Below, piece after piece: positions 27,703 to 34,474 of a stretch of DNA of 36,884 bases. Each line of letters begins with the position of its first letter. Within the stretch, counting starts at the first letter, position 1. The translations under genes and the position numbers were made by a program. Below the pieces are notes generated by a model. The model was given only the letters and a program-made list of their open reading frames with translations. It had not been told where the DNA came from and did no database searches. The DNA is taken from positions 1 through 36,884 of the forward strand of contig JAAXXS010000010.1 in the NCBI GenBank assembly GCA_013334395.1, read 5' to 3'. Origin of the DNA: Holophagaceae bacterium. Its GTDB lineage: Bacteria > Acidobacteriota > Holophagae > Holophagales > Holophagaceae.

Positions 27703-27884
27703 CCGGGGTCCACGGAACAGCTAGGCAAGAGCGTCCAGGTGACGGTCCAGAGGCGTTTCTCTGGCAGCCTCCGGACGCCGGGGTGAACCCGTGGCAGAGA
27801 CCCCTCGTCTTCTCGAAGCCACTCCGCTCCAGGTGGTGTCGAATCTGGGGAATAGCTGACCCATCGCTCATCAGTGGACCCCGG
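27703..27884. other. Unassigned structured segment closed by an 11 bp stem
   Basis: CCGGGGTCCAC at 27703-27713 is perfectly complementary to 27874-27884. The 160 bases in between contain local hairpins (CCAGAG-GCGTTT-CTCTGG, GGG-TGAA-CCC, CCAC-GTGG). Size and closure would suit a small structured RNA such as a 6S-like RNA, but I find no diagnostic sequence on either strand. No credible protein frame crosses it. The following 27885-28095 is also full of short GC-rich hairpins (for example GGCCCTG with CAGGGCC at 28020-28047, CCGGGG with CCCCGG near 28053-28069). Confidence 0.35.
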
Positions 27885-28111
27885 CGTCCCTGAATCTGAA
27901 ACGAGCTCGGGAAGCCTCGGCCAGGGGAAGTCCACCCCCGCTGCCCTAAGCAATGAAGCGTAAGCCCACTCGAGCCGGTGGCGCTGAGGAGGGGGGACCT
28001 CGGTGTCTACTGGGGTAAAGGCCCTGTGTTACAAGGGATTCAGGGCCATCTCCCGGGGAGGTACCCCGGTCCGAGTGGCGCGCGGGTCCCCATCCCGGCT
28101 AGGCTGAAGCC

Positions 28112-28204
28112 AAGCCGGGCCCCATGCATCGGGGTGCGACGAACCGGGTCAGATCGGAAGAAGCAGCCCTAAGTCGTTACGTCGAGTGCCGTGGCAAGCC
28201 CGGC
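28112..28204 (+). ncRNA. ffs: Signal recognition particle 4.5S RNA, small bacterial type
   Basis: The RNA partner of Ffh that targets nascent membrane proteins. The universally conserved domain IV apex is visible: GGGTCAGATCGGAAGAAGCAGCCC (28146-28169 region), with the GGAA tetraloop closed by TC/GA and the asymmetric AGCAG side. The outer stem GCCGGGC at 28114-28120 pairs with GCCCGGC at 28198-28204, and GGTGCGACG pairs imperfectly with CGTCGAGTGCC in between. A TAGGCT box at 28100-28105 predicts a start near 28112. About 93 nt is the usual small-type size. A large type with an Alu domain reaching upstream cannot be fully excluded. Confidence 0.85.
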
Positions 28205-28241
28205 CCTTTTGCGCCTGCAGCGCAAAGGGGCTGGGCTCGCC
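28193..28241 (+). terminator. Long hairpin overlapping the SRP RNA 3' end
   Basis: 28193-28214 pairs with 28220-28241 over 22 positions, with the differences being G-T wobbles. Its left arm includes the 3' strand of the SRP outer stem, so it competes with folding of the mature RNA. It may serve as a terminator/processing signal, though the T-run (TTTT) lies inside the left arm. Confidence 0.45.
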
Positions 28242-28282
28242 ATCGCTAGGGCGAGATCCACCCTGCCGCCGCTAGGCTCTGC

Positions 28283-29155
28283 CTATCTCCGAATCGGCGC
28301 AGCCGATTCGGAGCCCGCCCGACACACCGCGTAGAGCGCGCACCCCCCACAGGTGCTGCGCTGCCTCACGCCAGGGCAGTCGCCGAGGATGCCCAGGTGG
28401 CTGAGGGCGAAGTCGTAGCGCAGGGGATCCTCGGGGTCCAGGCGGCGCAGGCCGTCGGTGATCTCGCAGGCCATCTTGCCATCGGGCGTGGCGCGCCGAC
28501 TGAGGCCGATGAAGCGGGCGACGCGGGCCACGTGGGTGTCGAGGGGGATGATCAGCTCCCGGGCAGGGAAGCGGGTCCAGAGGCCCAGATCCGGCCAGCC
28601 CGGCCGCACCATCCAGCGCAGGAACATGCGCCAGCGCTTGCAGGCGGCGCCCTCCTCGGGATCGGGCAGGGAGAACCGCGCGCCGTAGGTGGCGGGCAGC
28701 TCCGCGCGGAGCCGCTGCACCAGCCGCGAGAGGGCCCGATCCGCGGACTCGCCGGGGTCCGGCAGCAGGTGGGCCTCCAGCCCGTGGCCGCTCTCGCCGT
28801 GCAGGCGCCGCCAGGCCAGCAGCCACTCGACCAGGTCCGAGCCCGTGTGGAAGCGCCAGACCCAGTCCCGCAGCGCCCGCTGCAGCGCGCGTCGCGCTTC
28901 GGTCTCGGTGCGGGCCAGCAGCCAGGCGGCGGGCGAGGGGCCCAGCGGCACCAGGACGGCCTGGACAGCGCGGACCATGGGATCCACCCGCCCATAGGCC
29001 AGGTGGGCCGCCACGAAGGCCGCCACCTCCCGGTCCAGGGGGTCGGTGTAGGTCAGGGGCACCTGGAGCGGGTCCTTCTCCAGGGCCAGGGCCGTGTCGT
29101 ACTGCCCGCAGAGTGCGTCCAGCCGGGCCTTCAGGGAGCGTGTCGGGGTGCCCAT
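28283..29155 (-). CDS. TIGR02757/DUF2400 family protein
   Basis: A 290-residue protein of the DUF2400 family: LTYTDPLDREVAAFVAAHLAYGR near the N terminus, FLRWMVRPGWPDLGLW in the middle and IIPLDTHVARVARFIGLSRR towards the end. The family is distantly like helix-hairpin-helix DNA glycosylases (the D-T-H-V segment resembles their catalytic loop), but its function is unproven. The C terminus carries CPGVRQRSTCGGCALYAVC, a C-x8-C-x2-C-x5-C cluster close to the 4Fe-4S motif of endonuclease III. TGGAGG precedes the ATG. The last codons and stop are embedded in a perfect inverted repeat (28287-28313). Confidence 0.88.
   Translation of the reverse strand: MGTPTRSLKARLDALCGQYDTALALEKDPLQVPLTYTDPLDREVAAFVAAHLAYGRVDPMVRAVQAVLVPLGPSPAAWLLARTETEARRALQRALRDWVWRFHTGSDLVEWLLAWRRLHGESGHGLEAHLLPDPGESADRALSRLVQRLRAELPATYGARFSLPDPEEGAACKRWRMFLRWMVRPGWPDLGLWTRFPARELIIPLDTHVARVARFIGLSRRATPDGKMACEITDGLRRLDPEDPLRYDFALSHLGILGDCPGVRQRSTCGGCALYAVCRAGSESAAPIRR
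28287..28313. repeat. Perfect 12 bp inverted repeat at the 3' end of the DUF2400 gene
   Basis: CTCCGAATCGGC and GCCGATTCGGAG separated by GCA. It encodes the last residues of the DUF2400 protein and ends two bases before the stop codon. It could be a terminator hairpin that overlaps coding sequence; there is no T-run. Confidence 0.55.
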
Positions 29156-29294
29156 GGCCTCCAGTGTCCCAGGTGAGACCTGGTCGTCACGGCGAATTCA
29201 CGGGCCCGGTGCCTAAATTCACTATGTAAGTAAAGGCGCAGCCGCTACACTCATGAGCGGTGGCCCGTGGCCCCTTTTGGAGCAGTAACCGCAC

Positions 29295-29690
29295 ATGATG
29301 AACCTGCGTGGCCTTGGGAACCTGGCGAAGATCCTCGAAGAAGCAGCAAAACCCGATTCGATCCTGCGGGAAGATCGTGAGAAGCCCAAACCCAAGTTCC
29401 TGAAGAAGGGCGAGAAGGCCGGAAACATCCGGGTCATCGATCCCAAGCGGAAGGTGTGGTACGAAAAGCGACTCAAGGAAGCCACTGCAAAGGTTGCGGC
29501 GACCGAGTCCGCCGCCTCCGGCCCCGTGAGCGCTCCGGCAGCTCCGGTCCTGGCAAAGAACGTCGCGTCCCTGGTGGGTGGCGGCTCGCTGCTGCAGACC
29601 CTGGCCGCGGCCAAGGATGCGAAGCCCAAGTCCGATTCCCCCAAGCGGTCCGAGTCCTGGCGCCGCAAGCCGGGTGAGTCGATCTTCTAG
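29295..29690 (+). CDS. Hypothetical basic protein, 131 aa
   Basis: Starts MMNLRGLGNLAKILEEAAKP and continues with a Lys-rich segment (REDREKPKPKFLKKGEKAGN), an Ala/Pro-rich linker and a basic tail ending RRKPGESIF. It has no signal peptide or membrane span and is mostly predicted to be disordered apart from the first helix. I do not recognise it. A TACACT box at 29246-29251 and TGGAG at 29277 precede two adjacent ATGs (29295 and 29298). A clear terminator follows the stop, which supports real expression. The charged, flexible make-up suggests a nucleic-acid or membrane-surface partner, but that is only a guess. Confidence 0.65.
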   Translation: MMNLRGLGNLAKILEEAAKPDSILREDREKPKPKFLKKGEKAGNIRVIDPKRKVWYEKRLKEATAKVAATESAASGPVSAPAAPVLAKNVASLVGGGSLLQTLAAAKDAKPKSDSPKRSESWRRKPGESIF

Positions 29691-29694
29691 CTTT

Positions 29695-29912
29695 CGGCTG
29701 TCAGCTATCGGTGAAAGAGGGGCCCGGATGGGTCCCTCTTTTTGGGCCTAAATGGGCTGTCGGCTGTTAGCTGTCGGTGAAAAAGGGGTCTGGATGGACC
29801 CTTCCGGCCGTGTCTGGAATGGGCCTGCAAGCGCTGAGTGCCCCAGGTAATAGTGCGCCCCGGGCAGCCCAGTCGCCAGGCTGTTGGCTTTAGCTGACAG
29901 CCGACAACTGAC
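29695..29912. repeat. GCTGTCAGCT repeat cluster
   Basis: Two direct copies of about 43 bases (29695-29738 and 29761-29803; CGGCTGT(C/T)AGCT(A/G)TCGGTGAAA then GGGG...GGATGG...CCCT) and one inverted copy (29892-29903 is the exact complement of 29695-29706, extending to 29912). The first copy contains the terminator. This 236 bp spacer holds no gene that I can support. Confidence 0.65.
29716..29743 (+). terminator. Rho-independent terminator after the 131 aa gene
   Basis: AGAGGG(G)CCC pairs with GGGTCCCTCT around GGAT and is followed by five Ts, about 25 bases after the stop. Confidence 0.8.
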
Positions 29913-29926
29913 AAACCCGCTGCGCC

Positions 29927-30424
29927 CTACTGCGCCAGGGCCACGCCATACTTCCGCCCAATCCATGTAGCGGCCAGAGGGCGCTCAAGCTTGCCCTGGC
30001 GCAGGTCGCCGAGGGTTAGCAGGGCCAAGTCTAGCACGGGCGTGGTGGCGTCCAGAGTGCCGTCGGCCAGGCGAGTCGGGAGGTCGGTGCGGGCAAGGGC
30101 ATGGAGCCCATTGGCCAGCCGCACGTGCACAGCCTGGGGATCCGCCAGCGCGTTGCCCGCCTTGGTGGCCGCCTGGCTCACCCCCCGCAGCATGCCATCG
30201 ATGGCGCAGCCCGAAGGCGCGGTTGCCAGGGTGGGCTCGGCGATGGCGACGAGGCGCTGCTCAAGCAGGGTCCAGGCCGCCTGGTACTGGGTGCCCTTGT
30301 GGCGCCAGCGGCCGAGCAGGGCATCCAGCTCCGGCGCGAGGGCCGCGGCCTCGGCGGGATGATCCAGGGCCAGCAGCCAGAGACGGGCCTCATCGGGCAG
30401 GGCGGCGAAGGCAGCGAGGTTCAT
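29927..30424 (-). CDS. Conserved hypothetical protein with SGCAID motif, 165 aa
   Basis: A soluble protein starting MNLAAFAALPDEARLWLLALDHP. The segment LDALLGRWRHKGTQYQAAWTLLEQRLVAIAEP followed by APSGCAIDGMLRGVSQ matches the pattern, known from Bacteroidota and others, of a small family often mislabelled ABC transporter ATPase (W..HG..L.A.......R......D.....SGCSID). It has no Walker motifs, so the ATPase label would be wrong. The lone Cys in SGCAID may be functional. The ATG at 30424 is preceded by GGGAG; an upstream ATG at 30523 is not favoured. It is divergent from hemH. The function is unknown. Confidence 0.75.
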   Translation of the reverse strand: MNLAAFAALPDEARLWLLALDHPAEAAALAPELDALLGRWRHKGTQYQAAWTLLEQRLVAIAEPTLATAPSGCAIDGMLRGVSQAATKAGNALADPQAVHVRLANGLHALARTDLPTRLADGTLDATTPVLDLALLTLGDLRQGKLERPLAATWIGRKYGVALAQ

Positions 30425-30549
30425 GGGCACTCCCGGAACTGGAACTGTCTCTAGGATGCCGGCAAGCCGCCGGCCATGCCTGTCCGAACAACGGCCCCGC
30501 AGGTTTCCGTGACGATTGGTCACCTGGGTCTCGCGTAAGGTTAGGAGCG

Positions 30550-31497
30550 ATGAGAGACACTGCGATCCTGCTTCTGAACCTCGGTGGCCCCGTGAACCTG
30601 GGCCAGGTGGAACCCTTCCTGGCGGCCCTCTTCGGCGACCGGGACCTGATCAAGCTGCCCTGTCCGGCCTTCCTGCAGCCGCCTCTGGCGCGGCTCATCG
30701 CCCGCCTGCGCGCCCCCGGCGCCAAGGGCCGCTATGCGGAGATCGGTGGCGGCTCGCCGCTTCTGCGCGAGAGCGCCTTCCAGGGCAACGCGCTGCGCGC
30801 GGCCCTGCGCGCGGCGGGGCGGGACGAGGCGGTGAAGCTCTGCTTCCGCTACGCGGCGCCCAAGGCCGCGGGCCTGCTGCGGGCGCTCAAGCGCGACGGC
30901 ATCCGCAAGCTGGTGCCGGTGACGCTCTATCCCCATGACTGTCGCGCGACCACGGGCTCCAGCCTGCGGGAGCTCGCCGTGGAAGCGGCCAAGGCGGGCC
31001 TGGAGCTGCTGCCCGGCGTGGACCACTACGCCACGGACCCCGACTACCTCGCTGCGCTGGAGTGGCCCCTGCGCGCGGCGCTGGCGGAGCTGCCGGACGC
31101 CACGGTGATCTTCAGCGCGCACAGCCTGCCCGTGCGGCAGATTGCGGCGGGCGATCCCTACGAGCGGGAGATCCACGCCACCCGCGACGCCCTCATGGCG
31201 CGGCTCGGCCCGATCCCCGGCGGCTATACGCTGGCCTACCAGAGCCGCACGGGTCCCGTGCGCTGGCTGGAGCCCCCGCTCAAGGCGGTGCTGGAGAGAA
31301 TGGGCGGCAAGGACGTGATCATCGTGCCCCTCAGCTTCGTCAGCGAGCACATCGAGACCCTGCACGAGCTCGACATCGAATACCGCGAGGTGGCCCACAA
31401 GGCCGGGGTGCGCACATACCGGCGCGTGGCCGCGCCCGGCACCGATGCGGCCTACATCCGCTGCCTGACGCGGCGCGTCCTGGAGATCTTGCCATGA
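30550..31497 (+). CDS. hemH: Ferrochelatase / coproporphyrin ferrochelatase HemH
   Basis: A 315-residue enzyme inserting Fe2+ into a porphyrin at the end of haem synthesis. LLLNLGGPVNLGQVEPFL starts the family signature, GGGSPLLRESAFQGNAL follows, the metal/proton-handling His is in FSAHSLPVRQIAAGDPY (His191), and LAYQSRTGPVRWLEPPLK and PLSFVSEHIETLHELDIEYRE carry the catalytic Glu/Asp. Length is typical. AGGAG lies three bases before the ATG. It overlaps the next gene by 4 bp (ATGA), so HemH and the porphyrinogen oxidase are made together. Whether the substrate is protoporphyrin or coproporphyrin is not decidable here. Confidence 0.95.
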   Translation: MRDTAILLLNLGGPVNLGQVEPFLAALFGDRDLIKLPCPAFLQPPLARLIARLRAPGAKGRYAEIGGGSPLLRESAFQGNALRAALRAAGRDEAVKLCFRYAAPKAAGLLRALKRDGIRKLVPVTLYPHDCRATTGSSLRELAVEAAKAGLELLPGVDHYATDPDYLAALEWPLRAALAELPDATVIFSAHSLPVRQIAAGDPYEREIHATRDALMARLGPIPGGYTLAYQSRTGPVRWLEPPLKAVLERMGGKDVIIVPLSFVSEHIETLHELDIEYREVAHKAGVRTYRRVAAPGTDAAYIRCLTRRVLEILP

Positions 31498-32768
31498 GCA
31501 GCACCCTCATCCTCGGCGGCGGCGTGACGGGCCTGGCGGCCGCCTGGCACCTCCAGCGCCGCGGGATCGCGGTGGAAGTCTGGGAAGCCGCCCCCACCGT
31601 GGGCGGCTGGATGAAGACGCTGCCCTGGGAGGGCGGACACATCGAGACGGGGCCTCAGGGCGTGCTGTGGCAGAAGGGTACCGTGGTGGACAAGGTCTTC
31701 ACGGCCATCGGGCTGCCCTTCAAGTCCCCGGGCACCGGCGCCCGCTGGGTGGGGAAGGGCGGCCGCCTCATCCCCGTGCCCGCCTCGCCCCCGTCCCTGA
31801 TGTTCTCGGCCCTCATGCCCCTGGGCGCGAAGCTGCGCATGATGGCCGAGCCCTTCATCCCCGTGCGTGGCGCGGAGCCCGAGGAGTCCCTGTCGGCCTT
31901 CATCACGCGGCGCCTGGGCAAGGGCGTGGCCACGGAGCTGCTGCCGGCCATGGTGGCGGGCGTGCTGGCCGCGCCGGCCGAAGTCCTGTCTGTGGACGCC
32001 ATCCCCAAGCTGCGCCAGTGGGAGGCCACGGGCAGCCTGGTTAACGGCATCCGCAAGAGCGGCGTCAGCCACATGGTGGTGCCCGAGGGCGGCATGGGGC
32101 AGCTGCCCCTGCGACTCGCCGCGCACCTCAAAGCCGTGCGCACGGGGCTCCGCGCCGAGCGGCTCGAGGCTCTGCCGAACCATCGCTGGCGCGTGAGCGG
32201 CGGCGGTGAGGTGCGCGAGGTGGACCGCCTGGTTCTGGCCCTGCCGGCCTTCGAGGCCTCGGCCCTGCTGCGGCCCGTGGCCCCGGGCAGCGCGGCGGCC
32301 CTGGGCTCCATCCCCTACACCAGCGTGGACCTCTGGCACAGCCGCCACACGCCGCTGCCCGCCCTCAAGGACAGCTTCGGCTTCCTGATCCACCCCCCGG
32401 AAGGCCACGGCTACCTGGGCTCCCTGGTGCCGTCCTGGATGGATCCCCAGACCGCCCCCGCGGGCGTCATGCAGCTGCGCAGCTTCATCGGCGGCGCCTT
32501 CGGCAAGCCCGCGGACCTGGAGACCTGGGAGGGCGTGCAGGCCCGCCTCCAGCACTGGATCCCGACCCTGGATGCGGCTTCCGCCGTGCGCCACGAAGTT
32601 GCCGAGAACGCCATCCCGCGCCCCGAGCTGGGCCATCGCGCCCGCGTGGCCGCCGCCCTGGAAGCCCTCCCCACCGGCATCGAGTGGCTCAGCAACGCCC
32701 GCTTCGGCCCCGGCGTCCGCGACATCCTCGAAGGCCTGGAAGTCTGGGCCGGGCCCGAGGTCGACTGA
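31494..32768 (+). CDS. hemY: Protoporphyrinogen/coproporphyrinogen III oxidase, HemY type
   Basis: A 424-residue FAD-dependent oxidase that removes six electrons from the porphyrinogen just before iron insertion. The FAD site is LILGGGVTGLAAAWHLQRRG with the ribose-binding Glu in VEVWEAAPTVGGWM. GHIETGPQGVLW, FITRRLGKGVATELLPAMVAGVLAAPAEVLSVDAIPKL and a C-terminal FAD segment (GPGVRDILEGLEVW, slightly degenerate) follow. The ATG overlaps the hemH stop. The usual C-terminal GDG-S/A motif is replaced by a less typical SNARFGPGVRDILEG; the enzyme should still bind FAD. Context supports haem synthesis. Confidence 0.9.
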   Translation: MSSTLILGGGVTGLAAAWHLQRRGIAVEVWEAAPTVGGWMKTLPWEGGHIETGPQGVLWQKGTVVDKVFTAIGLPFKSPGTGARWVGKGGRLIPVPASPPSLMFSALMPLGAKLRMMAEPFIPVRGAEPEESLSAFITRRLGKGVATELLPAMVAGVLAAPAEVLSVDAIPKLRQWEATGSLVNGIRKSGVSHMVVPEGGMGQLPLRLAAHLKAVRTGLRAERLEALPNHRWRVSGGGEVREVDRLVLALPAFEASALLRPVAPGSAAALGSIPYTSVDLWHSRHTPLPALKDSFGFLIHPPEGHGYLGSLVPSWMDPQTAPAGVMQLRSFIGGAFGKPADLETWEGVQARLQHWIPTLDAASAVRHEVAENAIPRPELGHRARVAAALEALPTGIEWLSNARFGPGVRDILEGLEVWAGPEVD

Positions 32769-32817
32769 GCGGCCGCGTCTTCCGGGGACCGAACCTTCGG
32801 CGTGAGCCCGGGGTAAA

Positions 32818-33246
32818 ATGGCAAGTCCTCCGGACGCTCTCGAGTTCCCCGTGCTTGAACCTGCGCTCCGAACCCTGGCTCTCTGCCTAGCCCTGGCAGG
32901 CGTGGAAACGCTCCACGGCCTTGCGCGCATGCGCTTTCTGGTGCCGCGGATCGGGATGAAGCGGGCCCAGCGGATCAGCATCGTCACGGGCTCCCTCCTG
33001 GCTCTGCTGGTGTGCTCCGTTGGGGTGCCGGGCCTGGGCCTGCACTCGCGGACCTCGCTGCTGGGACTGGGCCTGGTACTGGCCGCCTTCATGGCTGCCT
33101 TCGACATGCTCATCGGCCGCCTCGTGGCGCGGCGCTCCTGGAAGGTCGTCCTGCAGGACTTCGACCCCCGGCGCGGCAACCTGCTGGTGTTCGGCCTGCT
33201 GGTCCTTCTGCTGGCGCCCCTCCTGGTCATGGGTCTGATCCGCTGA
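32818..33246 (+). CDS. Small integral membrane protein, unknown function
   Basis: About 131-142 residues with four hydrophobic spans: LALCLALAGVETLHGLARM, IVTGSLLALLVCSVGVPGLG, LLGLGLVLAAFMAAFDMLIG and LLVFGLLVLLLAPLLVMGLI, with short basic loops (RLVARRSWKVV). I do not recognise the family. The ATG at 32818 overlaps TAAAAT, which resembles a -10 box; if that is the promoter, translation more likely starts at GTG 32851 (protein VLEPALRTLALC). It lies downstream of hemY by 49 bp. Confidence 0.65.
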   Translation: MASPPDALEFPVLEPALRTLALCLALAGVETLHGLARMRFLVPRIGMKRAQRISIVTGSLLALLVCSVGVPGLGLHSRTSLLGLGLVLAAFMAAFDMLIGRLVARRSWKVVLQDFDPRRGNLLVFGLLVLLLAPLLVMGLIR

Positions 33247-33305
33247 TTCCGCCGCTCGCTTCGGGCCCCCGGGACCCATAGGCTATGCTTGCCCTGCATC
33301 CCGTG

Positions 33306-33317
33306 CCCCCCCCCCCC
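33306..33317 (+). repeat. Twelve-base poly-C tract in a 5' leader
   Basis: An uninterrupted run of 12 C between a TATGCT -10 box (33284-33289) and the ribosome site GAGGAA (33318-33323) of the next gene. Such runs are prone to slippage during replication and sequencing. Confidence 0.9.
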
Positions 33318-33325
33318 GAGGAACC

Positions 33326-33877
33326 ATGCCCAAGCTCCGTGCTGCTCTGTTCTGCCTCGTTGGCGCACTTGGGTTCGCCCAGGCGCCGGATCCCCAGGCG
33401 GACATCTGGGCTCCGGTTCGCTTCCTGGTAGGGGAGTGGGAGGGCACAGCCGTCGGTGAGCCGGGTATGGGGACGGTGGTCCGTCGCTACGAGGTGATCC
33501 TGAAGGAGCGCTTCCTCTCGGAGCGGAACCAGTCCACCTACCCGCCCCAGGAGAAGAACAAGGCCGGCGAGGTGCACGAACAGCTGAGCCTCTTCAGCCA
33601 TGACCGGAAGCGGAACACGCTCGTGTTCCGGCAGTTCCATCAGGAGGGCTTCGTCGTCACCTACGCGCTGAACCGGGCGCTGGGGTCGACCACCAAGCTG
33701 GTCTTCGAGAGCGAGCTCATGGAGAACGTCCCGGAGTCCTGGAAGGCGCGGGAGACCTACGAGCGGAAGTCGGACGGCGAGTTCACCGAGACCTTCGAGC
33801 TGTCCCAGGGGGGCAAGCCCTACACCGTCTACAGCCGCAACCACTTCAAGCGGCGAGCCGCGGATCCGGGGCGATGA
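33326..33877 (+). CDS. Secreted lipocalin/DUF1579-like protein
   Basis: A 183-residue protein with a signal peptide (MPKLRAALFCLVGALGFAQA) and a beta-rich domain starting PVRFLVGEWEGTAVGEPGMGTVVRRYEV. The FLVGEWEG motif at the first strand is typical of lipocalin-like families such as DUF1579 and the THAP4/nitrobindin group. HDRKRNTLVFRQFHQEGFVVTY fits later strands of such a barrel. The mature protein would be periplasmic. The function, probably small-ligand binding, is inferred only from the fold. GAGGAA is two bases before the ATG, with a poly-C tract immediately upstream. Confidence 0.7.
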   Translation: MPKLRAALFCLVGALGFAQAPDPQADIWAPVRFLVGEWEGTAVGEPGMGTVVRRYEVILKERFLSERNQSTYPPQEKNKAGEVHEQLSLFSHDRKRNTLVFRQFHQEGFVVTYALNRALGSTTKLVFESELMENVPESWKARETYERKSDGEFTETFELSQGGKPYTVYSRNHFKRRAADPGR

Positions 33878-33931
33878 CATCCTGCCCGTGAGCCCGCAGA
33901 ATGGGGCTGCCTTGTCCCTGGAGAGTCCTGC

Positions 33932-34444
33932 ATGACCCTGGCCGTGCTCCTGCCCGTCGGCGCTTCCATGTGGGGGCTGGCGCAGCCCTGGTGGGAATAT
34001 GTGCTGCGGGGGCTGCTGGTCTACGGCTTCCTGCTCATCACACTGCGTCTTACCGGCAAGCGACAGGTGGGGCAGCTAGCGCCCTTCGACCTGGTGCTGC
34101 TGCTGGTGCTCAGCAACGCGGTGCAGAACAGCATGAACGCCGGGGACAACACCGTGGCGGCGGGCTTCATCCTGGTGGCGACGCTGCTGGTGGTGAATGG
34201 CTTCCTCTCCTGGCTCACCTGGCGCAGCAAGCGCGCCGAGAACCTGTTCGAGGGGCGCCCCCAGATCCTGGTGCACCACGGGGTGGTGGATGAGGCCATG
34301 TTGGCTTCAGAGCGCATCACCCACCACGAGCTCATGGCCGCGGTGCGGCAGGCGGGGCTGTCGGATCTGGCCCAGGTGGCCGTGGCCATCCTGGAGACCA
34401 ACGGGCGCATCAACGTCATCCCGAAAAACGGCCACGCCTCTTGA
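33932..34444 (+). CDS. DUF421 (YetF-type) membrane protein
   Basis: A 170-residue protein. Three N-terminal hydrophobic helices include LLVYGFLLITLRLTGKRQVGQLAPFDLVLLLVLSNAVQNSMN, the hallmark of DUF421/YetF/YcaP. A cytoplasmic domain follows with the conserved segment GRPQILVHHGVVDEAMLASERITHHELMAAVRQAGL and ends VAILETNGRINVIPKN. YetF-type proteins are known from spore-coat or envelope settings, but their biochemical role is not established. GGAGAG precedes the ATG. It is 30 bp upstream of the radical SAM gene and may be co-transcribed with it and dnaX. Confidence 0.88.
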   Translation: MTLAVLLPVGASMWGLAQPWWEYVLRGLLVYGFLLITLRLTGKRQVGQLAPFDLVLLLVLSNAVQNSMNAGDNTVAAGFILVATLLVVNGFLSWLTWRSKRAENLFEGRPQILVHHGVVDEAMLASERITHHELMAAVRQAGLSDLAQVAVAILETNGRINVIPKNGHAS

Positions 34445-34474
34445 CTTGGCGAATAAAAGGCGAAAACTGGAGTC

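Noticed and set aside
27600..28110. RNase P RNA or tmRNA in the long non-coding region
   Set aside because: No GAGGAAAGTCC-type P4 strand, no ACAGAA..GGCTTA end, no TTCGAC/TTCGA..CCACCA ends and no tag-peptide frame on either strand.
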